From Halobacillus litoralis (lineage in GTDB: Bacteria; Bacillota; Bacilli; Bacillales; Halobacillaceae): DNA of 64,000 nucleotides. Each line of letters begins with the position of its first letter. Positions within the stretch are counted from its first letter, which is position 1. The translations under genes and the position numbers were made by a program. The notes below the pieces were generated by a model that saw nothing but the letters and a program-made list of their open reading frames with translations, ran no database searches and was not told where the DNA came from. The stretch lies in NCBI RefSeq assembly GCF_004101865.1, contig NZ_CP026118.1, forward strand, positions 434,001-498,000. The letters are read 5' to 3'. This document shows positions 43,487 to 53,089 of this stretch, piece by piece.

Positions 43487-44563
43487 ATGTTTGACACATT
43501 AAAAAAATTCAAAATTATGGGTAGCCGCACACTCAAGACGGGTATTTCAGTCTTTTTGACTGCATTGATTTGCGGTTTTTTTAATTTGCCTATCATTTTT
43601 GCAGTGATTACCGCCATCGTAACAATCGAGCACACCGCTGCAGATTCTATCAAAAAAGCAGCTGTTAGATTTCCTGCTTCAGCCATCGGAGCATTGCTTG
43701 CCACCACTTTTTATGGATTGTTCGGTAAAGGTGCACTTACTTTCGCTTTGGTGGCAATGGCTACGATTGCTGTCTGCCACAAACTGAAACTGGATGATGG
43801 GATTTTAGTGGCTACAATCACCGCCACAGCCATGATTCCCGATTTTCAGGATCATCATATTGTTTCGTTTTTCATGAGACTGGGTACTACATCCATTGGA
43901 ATCATCATCTCGACTTTTGTGAATTTTTTCCTATTGCCACCCAATTATTCCCCCATGATTTACAAAAACATCAATGGTTTGTATAATCATGCTGGTCTGC
44001 TCGTTAAACGAATAATTAATGAAGTTACGGCAGAATCTAAAGAGAAAACTCGCGGAATTCACCGTTCCTATCGGCAATTGACTGCCCACTTAGAAAAGAC
44101 CTTTCAATTATCCCGATATCAGCGAGAAGAATGGAAGTATCATCGCCATTCAAAAGAAGAGATGGTCGCTTTTCAACTTTCTCAACGAAAGCTGGGGGCA
44201 TTTCAACAAATTGCCTATCACTTGGGGAACATTCAATACGTCCAAACCAAGGCGGCTGATTTCACGGAAAGCGAAAAAGGACTTTTACACTCTCTGTCTG
44301 ATGAATACGCCAGAGTACTTCACGATCCCACCCATAAAATCAGGGAAGAGCAGTTCCAGATGGTTGACCAGTTGGATGATGTATTCTGGAAATGGAAAGA
44401 AGACCATGTCGAGAAAGAAACTGGTTATCGCCATCATTTACCCCCGCAAACCATTTTGATTTATGAAATGCTTTGTTTTCATGACGTTTTGGAGGAATTG
44501 CAAAATTTGTCAGAAAAACAGCGGCATATCGTAGAAAAATGTTACGTAACACAAGAAAATTAG
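43487..44563 (+). CDS. FUSC / aromatic-acid-exporter-type membrane protein
   Basis: 358 aa. The first 145 residues hold about six closely spaced hydrophobic helices (LKTGISVFLTALICGFF ... VTAIVTIEHTAADSIKKAAVRF), the ArAE_1/DUF939 pattern; the remaining 200 residues are a cytoplasmic helical domain (RSYRQLTAHLEKTF). Likely an efflux protein for small aromatic or organic acids. ATG 43487 chosen, preceded by GGTG; GTG 43472 is possible. Divergent from the deacetylase. Confidence 0.82.
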   Translation: MFDTLKKFKIMGSRTLKTGISVFLTALICGFFNLPIIFAVITAIVTIEHTAADSIKKAAVRFPASAIGALLATTFYGLFGKGALTFALVAMATIAVCHKLKLDDGILVATITATAMIPDFQDHHIVSFFMRLGTTSIGIIISTFVNFFLLPPNYSPMIYKNINGLYNHAGLLVKRIINEVTAESKEKTRGIHRSYRQLTAHLEKTFQLSRYQREEWKYHRHSKEEMVAFQLSQRKLGAFQQIAYHLGNIQYVQTKAADFTESEKGLLHSLSDEYARVLHDPTHKIREEQFQMVDQLDDVFWKWKEDHVEKETGYRHHLPPQTILIYEMLCFHDVLEELQNLSEKQRHIVEKCYVTQEN

Positions 44564-44612
44564 AAAAAGGGGAATGTTAACACTACTACTACTATTAGGA
44601 GGGATGTTAGTT

Positions 44613-46148
44613 ATGAATCAAGTAACAAAAGTCTTCTACATTTCCGTCGTAGCTGCAGTTTTGTTCATCATTTGGGGAATAATCCCTGAATCGACGCTAC
44701 CGACGTGGAACTTATCGAACATAACATCGAACATTCAAGGATTCTTAACAGAAAAATTCGGATGGTTTTATTTACTATCAGCAACTGGATTTTTAATCTT
44801 TGCTATCTTTTTGGTCTTTTCTAAGTATGGTAAATTAAAACTAGGTAAGCCGGAAGATGAGCCGGAATACCCATACATCACTTGGTTTGCTATGTTGTTC
44901 AGTGCAGGTATGGGAATCGGGCTTGTTTTCTGGGGAGCAGCTGAACCACTCTCCCACTTCCACACGCCACCGCTAGTCGATCAAGAATCGATGAGTGAAG
45001 AAGCGGCACAATCGGCAATGAAGTACAGTTTCTTCCACTGGGGACTTCACCCATGGGCGATTTACGCTGTACTAGCTTTGGCCCTGGCTTACTTTAAGTT
45101 CAGAAAAGATGCGCCAGGCGTCATCAGTGCTGCGCTCACTCCCGTCTTAGGTGAAAAGAGAGTCAAAGGTCCGCTCGGCACACTTATCGATTTCATTGCT
45201 GTATTCGCAACAATTTTCGGTGTTGCTACTTCTCTAGGTCTAGGTGCTCTGCAGATTTCCAGTGGACTTGCCTTTACTGTTGATGGTTTAGAGGACACAT
45301 TCGGTTTGCAGCTGACAATTATCGCAGTTGTTACCGTATTATTTATGGTTTCTGCTATGACAGGGTTGAATAAAGGGATTAAGTATCTCAGTAATACGAA
45401 CATTGTTCTAGCCCTTTTATTGATGCTGTTCATGCTTTTCGCAGGACCGACCAATTTCATTATGGATTACTTCACGACAACGTTCGGTTCTTATGTACGT
45501 GATTTACCTTACATGAGTTTCCGTCTGACGCCATTTGCTGAAGATAGTTCATGGGTACAAGGCTGGACGATTTTCTATTGGGCTTGGTGGATCTCCTGGG
45601 CCCCGTTCGTCGGAACATTCATCGCCCGTGTTTCCAGAGGGCGTACCATCCGTGAATTCATTCTAGGGGTATTGCTCGTACCGACCGTATTCGGAGCTCT
45701 ATGGTTTTCCGTCTTCGGTGGAACAGCCATTTCTCTTGAGTTCTTTGATGGTGTGGACATTTATTCTGATGTGAGTGAACTAGGTACAGAAGTTGCCTTG
45801 TTCTCTATGATGGAACATGTACCGCTTGGAATGTTCATGAGCATCATCGGTCTTCTGTTGATCAGTACATTCTTTATCACTTCAGCGGACTCTGCAACCT
45901 TCGTACTAGGAATGCAAACGACGAATGGCAGCTTGAATCCGAAGAACCAGGTTAAGTTCACTTGGGGAATCATTCAAGCAGGTGCCGCCGCCGTGCTTCT
46001 ATGGCAGGGGGGACTGCAGGCATTACAGACGGCTGCCATCATTGCAGCATTCCCATTCACGTTCATCATGATCTTGATTTGCTTCTCCCTACTCAAGGCT
46101 TTCCAGGAAGAAGCTAAGAAAGTTGATTTGAAGAAGAAAACCAAATAA
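44613..46148 (+). CDS. BCCT-family betaine/carnitine/choline transporter
   Basis: 511 aa, twelve membrane segments. Family hallmarks: GMGIGLVFWGAAEPLSHF near residue 95 and WAWWISWAPFVGTFIARVSRGRTI near 310, which contains the conserved tryptophan-rich binding region. Na+-coupled uptake of glycine betaine or a similar compatible solute, probably osmotically controlled. Start at ATG 44613 (AGGAGGG 9 bp upstream). 49 bp after the FUSC gene, with its own terminator. Confidence 0.93.
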   Translation: MNQVTKVFYISVVAAVLFIIWGIIPESTLPTWNLSNITSNIQGFLTEKFGWFYLLSATGFLIFAIFLVFSKYGKLKLGKPEDEPEYPYITWFAMLFSAGMGIGLVFWGAAEPLSHFHTPPLVDQESMSEEAAQSAMKYSFFHWGLHPWAIYAVLALALAYFKFRKDAPGVISAALTPVLGEKRVKGPLGTLIDFIAVFATIFGVATSLGLGALQISSGLAFTVDGLEDTFGLQLTIIAVVTVLFMVSAMTGLNKGIKYLSNTNIVLALLLMLFMLFAGPTNFIMDYFTTTFGSYVRDLPYMSFRLTPFAEDSSWVQGWTIFYWAWWISWAPFVGTFIARVSRGRTIREFILGVLLVPTVFGALWFSVFGGTAISLEFFDGVDIYSDVSELGTEVALFSMMEHVPLGMFMSIIGLLLISTFFITSADSATFVLGMQTTNGSLNPKNQVKFTWGIIQAGAAAVLLWQGGLQALQTAAIIAAFPFTFIMILICFSLLKAFQEEAKKVDLKKKTK

Positions 46149-46158
46149 AGTTGCAGGA

Positions 46159-46195
46159 AGACATGGAGGAATTCATTCCTCCATGTCTTTTTTTC
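46159..46195 (+). terminator. Intrinsic terminator after the BCCT gene
   Basis: AGACATGGAGGAAT (46159-46172) pairs perfectly with ATTCCTCCATGTCT (46175-46188), then a T-run. Confidence 0.93.
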
Positions 46196-46324
46196 AATTT
46201 TTAACAGCAGATGTCAAAATGAGACATCAGGCTTTCATTCTGATGACATTTCAATAACAGCGGCGCTTCAGGCTGATCCTTTTGTTACACTGAACGTGGA
46301 TCAACAGACAAGGAGTGGTGAAGA

Positions 46325-46702
46325 ATGCTGAACAGAATACTTTTAGCTTTTGTGACCATATTGTTATTGGCGGGATGCTTCCCGCAATCAGAAGATGTAC
46401 AAGTGTTCACTGCCACACCACTCGATTATGAATTATACTTATATACAGAACCTGATAAAGAAGAAGAAGCTCAAAACTACTTAAGTGCTTTATTAGATTG
46501 GAAAATGAAGCAGAACGACGGGCAAAAACTTGAGTTCAAACAAACGGAAACAAACGCCGATGACTTGAAGGTATCCAAAGATCAATTGCCTGTTCTTGTC
46601 GTAAAAGAAAAAGGAAAAACCTTGACTACGATTTCAGGAGAGAACCCACGTAAAGAAATTTTAATGACGCTTGAGAACTCAATCACTTTCGCTCAAAAAT
46701 AG
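46325..46702 (+). CDS. Small lipoprotein of unknown function
   Basis: 125 aa. Signal peptide with lipobox LAGC (Cys18). The mature part is acidic; LPVLVVKEKGKTLTTISG and the alternating strands and helices suggest a thioredoxin-like fold without a CxxC motif, which is only a guess. Ribosome site AAGGAGTGG before ATG. Own terminator directly after the stop. Confidence 0.7.
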   Translation: MLNRILLAFVTILLLAGCFPQSEDVQVFTATPLDYELYLYTEPDKEEEAQNYLSALLDWKMKQNDGQKLEFKQTETNADDLKVSKDQLPVLVVKEKGKTLTTISGENPRKEILMTLENSITFAQK

Positions 46703-46703
46703 G

Positions 46704-46736
46704 AAAAAGAGCCTTCGCGACGAAGGCTCTTTTTCT
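46704..46736 (+). terminator. Intrinsic terminator after the small lipoprotein
   Basis: AAAAAGAGCCTTCG (46704-46717) pairs with CGAAGGCTCTTTTT (46721-46734), loop CGA. Confidence 0.93.
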
Positions 46737-46968
46737 ATGAGTCAATTTAAGAATCGCTTTTTGAATGAGTACTTTCCCTACTGGGAAATAGTGGGATATA
46801 TCTATTTAAAAGGCTCTGTTACATTTCATTACGATTAGGAAGATTCTCGAAACTACATCTCAAGGGGAGCATTCATGAAGGACACCCTGTAATTAAGCGT
46901 AAGATGTTTGATTCTCACCCAAATATGACAGTATTTTTTCTGAACGAATTTCGAGAAAAACACATAGC

Positions 46969-47057
46969 AAGGGGCGGCAGGGAAAGCGAAGCATCCCCCA
47001 TCTGTTCAAGACACTTCGCTTTCAATTCAGGAGTCTCCCCGTTTCCCTCCGCCCCTT
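46969..47057. repeat. Palindromic repeat R2, copy b
   Basis: Left arm AAGGGGCGGCAGGGAAAGCG and right arm whose complement is AAGGGGCGGAGGGAAACGG. Core on the minus strand contains GAGACTCCTG, as in copies a and c. Confidence 0.7.
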
Positions 47058-47251
47058 TACCATATAAGGTTCTCGAAACGACTTCTGGAATAAGCATCTA
47101 TGAGCTTAAGGGAAGTAGAGATTGACACTTCCAAGGAAGGTATTCTGATCAAGAGAGCTTGATATAAAGCATTTTACGACTATAACACAAGGATAGAGAA
47201 GAGAAGACAATCCCCCTGAGTAAGGGGGTTCGTTTCTCACATACATCGGAT

Positions 47252-47374
47252 GGGTTGGTGGGGAAGCTGCGAGACTCCCGTGGGAGAAGGAGATAGGCGA
47301 GATCCCGCAGGGCTTTAGCCCGAGGAAGCTCGCCAGGTCCCCCACAGGAAAGCGAGTTGCTTCCCAACCAACCC
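47252..47374. repeat. Palindromic repeat R2, copy c
   Basis: Arms GGGTTGGTGGGGAAGC (47252-47267) and complement GGGTTGGTTGGGAAGC (47359-47374), 15 of 16 matching. The core GCGAGACTCCCGTGGGAGAA and GCGAGATCCCGCAGG is the repeat typical of many Bacillaceae genomes. Confidence 0.75.
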
Positions 47375-47504
47375 TGAAGCTCAATATGGCAACGAACCCT
47401 GAGTATCTCGGAATCGAGTCTTCCATAATACTGTTATAACTGAATAACTCTCATATGAAAAATCAACAACAACCTTTAACATAGCCATTTAAAAAAAGAA
47501 TCGG

Positions 47505-49436
47505 TTAATTCATATAGCGGTATTCCAATAGCCTATTCAAGATGTACACTTCCTCCAATAGCTTCTCTCCCACATTGGTTTCCATCACTTTCTTCCTCTC
47601 CAGTTCTTCGTCTACCAGTCTTTTTACTGATAAAACATCTGTGCCATCCCTGAGGACTTCTTCTTTAGAGTTAAAATGTTTATGCGCCACAAGCTGCATG
47701 CCGTACGAATTATATAATAACGTATATCCTGCGATCCCTGTCTTTGATTGATAGGCCTTAGAGAACCCTCCATCAATGACCACCATTTTCCCATTCGCTT
47801 TGATTGGATTTTCTCCTTCAATTTCCTTTATCGGTGTATGGCCGTTTATAATATGACCGTGATCAGGGTTGAGATCGAATTCATTAAGGATTTTACGGCA
47901 GGTTTCTTCATTTTCGCGTAAATAATAATAAGGGTTCTTTCTTTCTCTGTGCGTTTCCTTATCTTTAATGAAGTATCTTTCAAATGTCGTCATTTCTCTC
48001 TTACCAAAGAGTGATGAATATTCTCCTGTCCACAAATACCAGACCATATCTGTGGCAAGGTCGTCGCTTTCTTCTGGGTGAGCAAAAGCATGCCGTAAGT
48101 AGTGTTCAAAAATATCAAGCAATTCACGACCCGCATACGTTCTATTTTCAATTTTCATTTTTTCCATATTTCCCTGTTCATCCAATGGAATGCAGCCATG
48201 GATTAACAAGTTTCCGTTATATTTCAGATAAAGACTGCCTTTTTTCATTAAAAAGTTCATATGTCTAGAGAGTTTTTCTGAATGACGGATCGAAAACAAC
48301 AGTTTGTCCAACACCCGCTCCTCTTCCTCTAATAACAGGTCAGGTCGATCTCTATCTATGGTTGTAAAACAAGTGTGTTCCAGGAGATGCTTCTCGTCAC
48401 CAATCACTATTTCGCTTTGCTCATAATCCACTTTATCAAGTAAAAGCCTTTCAGACATATTGAAGTACGGACGTCTCTTAATAATAGAACTTTCCAGTTT
48501 GAATTGAATCATGGCGATAGCCTGGTGAATCTTAGTGATTTGTTCAATTTCATGCGGAGGTGTGTTGTCATCTGCACTTACTTTCGGCCTGAAGGCAGGG
48601 TTGTCCTCATAATATTTCTCGGCAAGATTGAGCAGGGGCCTTAAATTTATCCCATAGACGTCTTCAATAATTTCCAAATTGTTATATCGAGCACAGATAC
48701 GAATAATATTAGCAAGACAAACCTTTGAACCGGAGAAAGCACCGATCCATAAGACATCATGGTTCCCCCACTGGATATCAACGGAATGATAATTAATGAG
48801 AGTATCCATGATTTTATCAGGGTCCGGTCCGCGATCATAAATATCCCCTACGACGTGAAGGTGATCCACCACCAGTCTTTGGGTGGTATAGGCAAGACCT
48901 GTAATGAGCTTGTCCGCCTGGCCGAGAGAATTGATTTGCTGGACGATTTTCGTATAATAGGATTCCTTATTAATAAAATCGTCAGTTTTATACAGAAGCT
49001 CTTCTATAATGTAAACAAACTGTTCTGGTAAAGCTTTACGTAGTTTCGAGCGGGTATACTTAGAGGAGGCATAGGAAACAAGCTTGATCATCCGTTCAAT
49101 AGTTCGCGTGTACCATTGATTCAAATCGCTTTTATTATCAAATGCATTTTTCATTAATTTTATTTTTTCTTCAGGATAATAAACCATTGTGGCAAACTCA
49201 TTTATCTCTTTTTCTGATAACTCATCGCTGAAAAGATCTGTAATCTTCTCTTTCACTCTCCCTGAACCATTTCTTAACACATGTTGGAATGCTTGATATT
49301 CCCCGTGTAAATCACTTACAAAATGCTCGGTTCCCTTAGGGAGATTAAGAATAGCCTTAAGATTAATAATTTCATTAGCCACTTTTTCTTCACTATCATA
49401 TTTCTGAGCCAGTAAATCTAAGTATTTTGTGTTCAA
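47505..49436 (-). CDS. fbp: Class III fructose-1,6-bisphosphatase
   Basis: About 643 aa. Nearly colinear with B. subtilis Fbp: [30 protein letters not shown], a metallophosphoesterase core with VGDIYDRGP and [11 protein letters not shown], and the C-terminal GHIINGHTP. Gluconeogenic step making fructose-6-phosphate. Start unclear: TTG 49436 has AAAGGGG 10 bp upstream and gives [13 protein letters not shown]; a longer frame to 49493 lacks a ribosome site, although the B. subtilis protein has a longer N-terminus. Confidence 0.95.
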   Translation of the reverse strand: MNTKYLDLLAQKYDSEEKVANEIINLKAILNLPKGTEHFVSDLHGEYQAFQHVLRNGSGRVKEKITDLFSDELSEKEINEFATMVYYPEEKIKLMKNAFDNKSDLNQWYTRTIERMIKLVSYASSKYTRSKLRKALPEQFVYIIEELLYKTDDFINKESYYTKIVQQINSLGQADKLITGLAYTTQRLVVDHLHVVGDIYDRGPDPDKIMDTLINYHSVDIQWGNHDVLWIGAFSGSKVCLANIIRICARYNNLEIIEDVYGINLRPLLNLAEKYYEDNPAFRPKVSADDNTPPHEIEQITKIHQAIAMIQFKLESSIIKRRPYFNMSERLLLDKVDYEQSEIVIGDEKHLLEHTCFTTIDRDRPDLLLEEEERVLDKLLFSIRHSEKLSRHMNFLMKKGSLYLKYNGNLLIHGCIPLDEQGNMEKMKIENRTYAGRELLDIFEHYLRHAFAHPEESDDLATDMVWYLWTGEYSSLFGKREMTTFERYFIKDKETHRERKNPYYYLRENEETCRKILNEFDLNPDHGHIINGHTPIKEIEGENPIKANGKMVVIDGGFSKAYQSKTGIAGYTLLYNSYGMQLVAHKHFNSKEEVLRDGTDVLSVKRLVDEELERKKVMETNVGEKLLEEVYILNRLLEYRYMN

Positions 49437-49674
49437 GATTATGTATCCCCTTTCAAAATTCCTCGCCATCAAACTTGCCTCGTTCTCCAACACAGCTATT
49501 CTTTTGTAAATAAACCTACTCGTTAGTCAGACGCTTGTTCATAGCTCCTTAATACCATGAAATATTACAATTTAAGATTAACATATTTATTCTATGAATC
49601 GATTCAATTTTTCAAAATCCAACCATTTGCCATTTAATTCCACACTTTCATTATTAAACGCTCAATACTATAAT

Positions 49675-49703
49675 AAGGAGTTCCCGGCGATCGGGAACTC
49701 CTT
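49675..49703 (-). terminator. Hairpin downstream of the LysM gene
   Basis: AAGGAGTTCCCG (49675-49686) pairs perfectly with CGGGAACTCCTT (49692-49703). The following T-run on the minus strand is short (ATTATAG). Confidence 0.75.
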
Positions 49704-49724
49704 AAAAAGCTTTGAGAAGATATT

Positions 49725-50336
49725 TTACTGCATATAATTACTTGTTTCTCCTGTATGAGGGTTTACTAAATACCATCCTTTTGTTGCCGTATGATTATCA
49801 ACTACATTGTAGACGTGAACCAGATATTTGCCGTCAACTACATTATCGTAGACAACGTTTGTGCTTTCTTCAATATCATAATTGTCCCTGACGATTGTTT
49901 CAGCCTCATCTTTACTTATATGAGGTTCTGAAGCACCGGTTTCTCTTACTTTCACTTCATCTCCAGCTTGTAAATCATAAGGGTCGATTCCAGGGTTCAA
50001 TTCATATAGTTCATCAAGCGTAACATTTGCATGAAGGTTGGCAATACTGTACAAAGTGGAACCTGGTGTTACGGTGTGATAGACCTCTCGTGAACTATCT
50101 TGTTCTGCATTTACTTTTAAATGGGAGCCTACTTCTAAATTGAAAGCTTCTACATTCGGGTTCATTTCGTATAATTCATCAACCGTTACTCCTTCATATA
50201 GTTGAGAGATGCTCCAAAGCGTGTCTTCCGGTTTAACTTCAACACTGTGATCCGATTGTGCTGAGACACTACCAGTTACTCCAAAGCTGACTCCTAAAGC
50301 TATCAGGGGCGCTAAATATTTTGTTGTTTTTTTCAT
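49725..50336 (-). CDS. Secreted protein with two LysM domains
   Basis: 203 aa. Sec signal peptide (residues 1-26, cleavage near VSAQS), LysM 1 (about 33-76) and LysM 2 (about 86-131) for peptidoglycan binding, then a 70-residue C-terminal domain (KDEAETIVRDNYDIEESTNVVYDNVVDGKYLVHVYNVV) of PepSY-like appearance that is unassigned. Possibly a cell-wall or spore-envelope protein. AAGGAGG-type site before the ATG. Confidence 0.87.
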   Translation of the reverse strand: MKKTTKYLAPLIALGVSFGVTGSVSAQSDHSVEVKPEDTLWSISQLYEGVTVDELYEMNPNVEAFNLEVGSHLKVNAEQDSSREVYHTVTPGSTLYSIANLHANVTLDELYELNPGIDPYDLQAGDEVKVRETGASEPHISKDEAETIVRDNYDIEESTNVVYDNVVDGKYLVHVYNVVDNHTATKGWYLVNPHTGETSNYMQ

Positions 50337-51127
50337 CTTAACTCCTCCTTTATAATAGCTTCTACTATATGTGTCCCCGCCTCATTCGGTAATTTAAACA
50401 TAATATTATTGTCATTTTGTAATCTATTTGAAAGACTCCGATAAGCTTTTGGATGAATTCATGAAGTATTCATCTGCTCAAAACAACGAGGCAGTGACAA
50501 AAGTATTTTTCCACTGGGAAACCCTATTCAATCTAGAGGAACTGTTAATGTTTGTTGTTGCTTCTCACGCATCGCTTGTCGGTGGATGCTTGCCGCGGGC
50601 ACGGCCTCAGCTAACTTGGTCAAGAAGATCACTTGACCAAGTGGATCTTCGGCTCGCGCTCTTCCCGCAGGCGTCACCACCGAGAACTCCTCGTGGAAGC
50701 AACGAGGCCAATCTAAAAAGAGTGATTTTCTTTGATTTATAAATGTCTCATCGAAATAAAAAAGCCGAGGGAACGATAAAATCGTCCTGCCCGGCCTTTC
50801 TTTGATGGATAACTCAGAAAGTTGCAGTTCTTCATTAGCCTCAATATACTTCACTTTCAGCGGACACGGCCTCAGCCCCTCAGAAAGCAAAGACCGCTTT
50901 CCGGGGTCTTGTTTCGTGCTGTCCCGAAGAACTCTAAGTATGTTGCCTACGCTCCATATAATCCATTCCACCCTATTGTTCGTTTCTTCCAGAGGCAATT
51001 AGTGTTTTCTCCCAGTCCCATTTTATTATAAATCATTAAAATATCACTTATATAGAATTCGAATTGCCCTGAAAAGATAATAAGCTGGATCTAATTGACT
51101 CGTGTTGCTTTTGCAGTAAACATTACG
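50337..51127. other. 791-bp intergenic region largely filled by composite repeat R1c
   Basis: No gene supported. 50510-51020 is the R1 repeat; a 156-codon minus-strand frame inside it (50528-50998) is an accidental reading of repeat DNA, as the equivalent frames in copies a and b differ. 50337-50440 contains the LysM gene promoter region. Confidence 0.6.
50510..51020. repeat. Dispersed element R1, composite copy c
   Basis: In inverse orientation its outer parts match copy a (GGCAATTAGTGTTTTCTCCCAG at 50994-51015; GGCACGGCCTCAGC and TTGTTGTTGCTTCTCACGC at 50550-50610), while its interior matches copy b (TCTTTGATTTATAAA, TCTCATCGAAATAAA, GAAAGTTGCAGTTCTTCAT). CACGGCCTCAGC occurs on both sides of the interior. 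Looks like one module inserted in the other. Confidence 0.7.
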
Positions 51128-51871
51128 CTACAACTCATGTTCCATCCAGACATTCGGTTCAATGTAATGGGCTTCATCAACTTCTTTGTCTACTTCCAAA
51201 GGAACTAACCCATCCTTTATAACATAGCTTCCGGAAGATAATAATTTCAAGCCTGTCCATTCTTCCCATTGTGATATCGAACCTGGGATTTCCATCGACC
51301 TTTCAGCAATTTTAATGATGCGGGCTCCTGTCTTCCAGTGTGTTCTTATCCAATGGTCAAAAGGCTTACCATCTTCTCTCTTCCACCAGATATAATCCTC
51401 CATAGGTATAAGAGGATAATCGGATTTCAATGATGGGCGTACAGGGGCGATCATTTGTTGAATATTATGGTCTATCGCCATCTGCTTCATTTTCCTTACC
51501 ATGACTTCACTTAACCCTGTGCCTCTATGTTCAGGATGGATGACTATCGCTATGGCCGACAAAGTATTAAATGAGATATTATCTAACCGCTCCAACACCC
51601 CTTTTTCAAGGGCTGAAGACCACCCAGGAGGTAATTCGCTTGGATGACCGTTCCAGTGAAAGGGAACCGAATTGCCACAAGCGATTGGTTCTTCTGACCC
51701 GTTTAAAAGCAAAAATTGAAATCCTGGACATAAAGAAAGTAGTTCATCCCAGTATCGATCCCCTTTTGGATCCTCCCTCATAAAATCAGGCCACCCCAAA
51801 CTATGCAGACCATTTAATGATCCCTTTAGTTCAGGACGATCCTTTAAGGTCACAAACTTATAATCCATCAT
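51128..51871 (-). CDS. GNAT-superfamily acetyltransferase, long type
   Basis: About 247 aa. The acetyl-CoA motif IAIVIHPEHRGTGLSEVMVRKMKQMA is at about residues 108-133, preceded by a beta-rich half (FLLLNGSEEPIACGNSVPFHW). Substrate unknown. ATG 51871 or the next ATG is favoured by AAAGGATGG upstream; 51883 is possible. Not part of a conserved neighbourhood that I recognise. Confidence 0.78.
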   Translation of the reverse strand: MMDYKFVTLKDRPELKGSLNGLHSLGWPDFMREDPKGDRYWDELLSLCPGFQFLLLNGSEEPIACGNSVPFHWNGHPSELPPGWSSALEKGVLERLDNISFNTLSAIAIVIHPEHRGTGLSEVMVRKMKQMAIDHNIQQMIAPVRPSLKSDYPLIPMEDYIWWKREDGKPFDHWIRTHWKTGARIIKIAERSMEIPGSISQWEEWTGLKLLSSGSYVIKDGLVPLEVDKEVDEAHYIEPNVWMEHEL

Positions 51872-51926
51872 CAGTAAATCCATCCTTTATTCAGGTTAGT
51901 ATTTATTACAGCCAAATTCGACTTAT

Positions 51927-52823
51927 CTAAATATAAAGCAATGATTTAGCAGCTTTTCTGATCATTTCCGCCTTATCCATATGTATACTATGACCTGAAT
52001 TTTCAGCCAAAAAGTATTCAGTTTGAGTATTGAACTTCGTTTGACGTCGAATCAAGTATTGCCAAATCCTCTCTATTTCTTATGCTTCTGACCTATGTAA
52101 CCCCTCGGTGATTATCATTTCTTCCACCGATACCTTTGGATCCCTGCCAATAATTATTGTAGACGTTTCAGGAAAGTCTTTTCTTTGATTGGTTTCCCCG
52201 CTGGACAAAAGGTCATAGTGCAGTTCTTCACCAACTGATGCGAACATGATCGGGTTACTCATAAACTCTAAAATTTCCGTAGGTTTGCTTTCTGAGACGA
52301 ATTCTTCCTGTTCACTTATCCAATCTTTCACTTCCTCCAGAAGATCTTCCTTCGAAAGGGTGGCATACCATTTGCATTTCTCAATCCAAGCTTCGGTACT
52401 ATTTCCATCTTCCCCTTCGATTTCAACATCCTCCAGCATATGAGCATCCATGGATGTTGAATCTACAAATATAAACCCTGCAGCCAAGTTTGGGTAATCC
52501 AATGCAAATTGCTGGAGAATAAGGCCACCATAAGAATGGCCAATGATAACAGGAGATGTTATACAAAGTTTGTCAATTAGAGCTTTTAAGTCCTTTGCAT
52601 TCTCGTTACGGTTTCTCGGTTTTATACCTTTGTCACTCTTTCCACAGCCAGCCCTATTGTAAAGAATGACTCTTGCCTCAGTTGAAAGATCTTCACATAA
52701 GGGCTCCCATTCAGGTAAAGGGCTGATCATAACTGGTTGGATGATTATTGTCCTCCCTTTTCCTTTCATCCACACCTCAAGCTTTTTGTCACCGATATCT
52801 ACCATTGTTTTGATATTAATCAC
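51927..52823 (-). pseudogene. Alpha/beta hydrolase split by one in-frame TAA
   Basis: A 299-codon frame broken only by TAA at 52082-52080 (codon 248). The first part has a hydrolase fold: nucleophile motif GHSYGG near residue 97 and LYNRAGCGKSD near 58. The frame continues in phase after the stop as EIERIWQYLI ... FLAENSGHSIHMDKAEMI, ending TAG at 51929-51927. The segment NSGHSIHMD is the usual catalytic-histidine end of such hydrolases, so the truncated 247-aa product lacks its catalytic His. Either a recent nonsense pseudogene or, less likely, readthrough. Divergent from tgl. Confidence 0.8.
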
Positions 52824-53089
52824 CTCTGTATTTCATTTAATCTCAATTTGCTTCCAAATAGGTAATCGCATCATTAGGCATAATTTATCCAATGAATATC
52901 GATTAATAACGGATATGGAAAATTTGCAGTCTGGTTTTAGCATAGACAAAAACGAATAAGAAAAGGTCTGATTCAATAATTGCGCCGCTTACGAGTCGAC
53001 GAATATGTGTGGGTGCTAACATCATCCAGCACCTATATGAATATGATAGGTGAATAACAGCTATTTTTATTTTGGAAAGGAGCAACCGT

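Larger units (their letters stand above)
46737..47504. other. 768-bp intergenic region with two palindromic repeats
   Basis: No gene supported. It contains R2 copies b and c. Two loosely similar stretches starting TTCTCGAAAC (about 46852 and 47072) flank copy b, a possible old duplication. The tail near 47480 repeats AACAACAACCTTTAACA, similar to the R1 end AACAACAAACTTTAACA. Confidence 0.5.

Noticed and set aside
47106..47426. 106-codon minus-strand frame near fbp
   Set aside because: Runs through palindromic repeat R2c; similar frames arise in such repeats by chance.
50528..50998. 156-codon minus-strand reading frame
   Set aside because: Lies entirely in the composite repeat R1c; the corresponding positions in the other repeat copies are not open in a consistent frame and the product has no family likeness.
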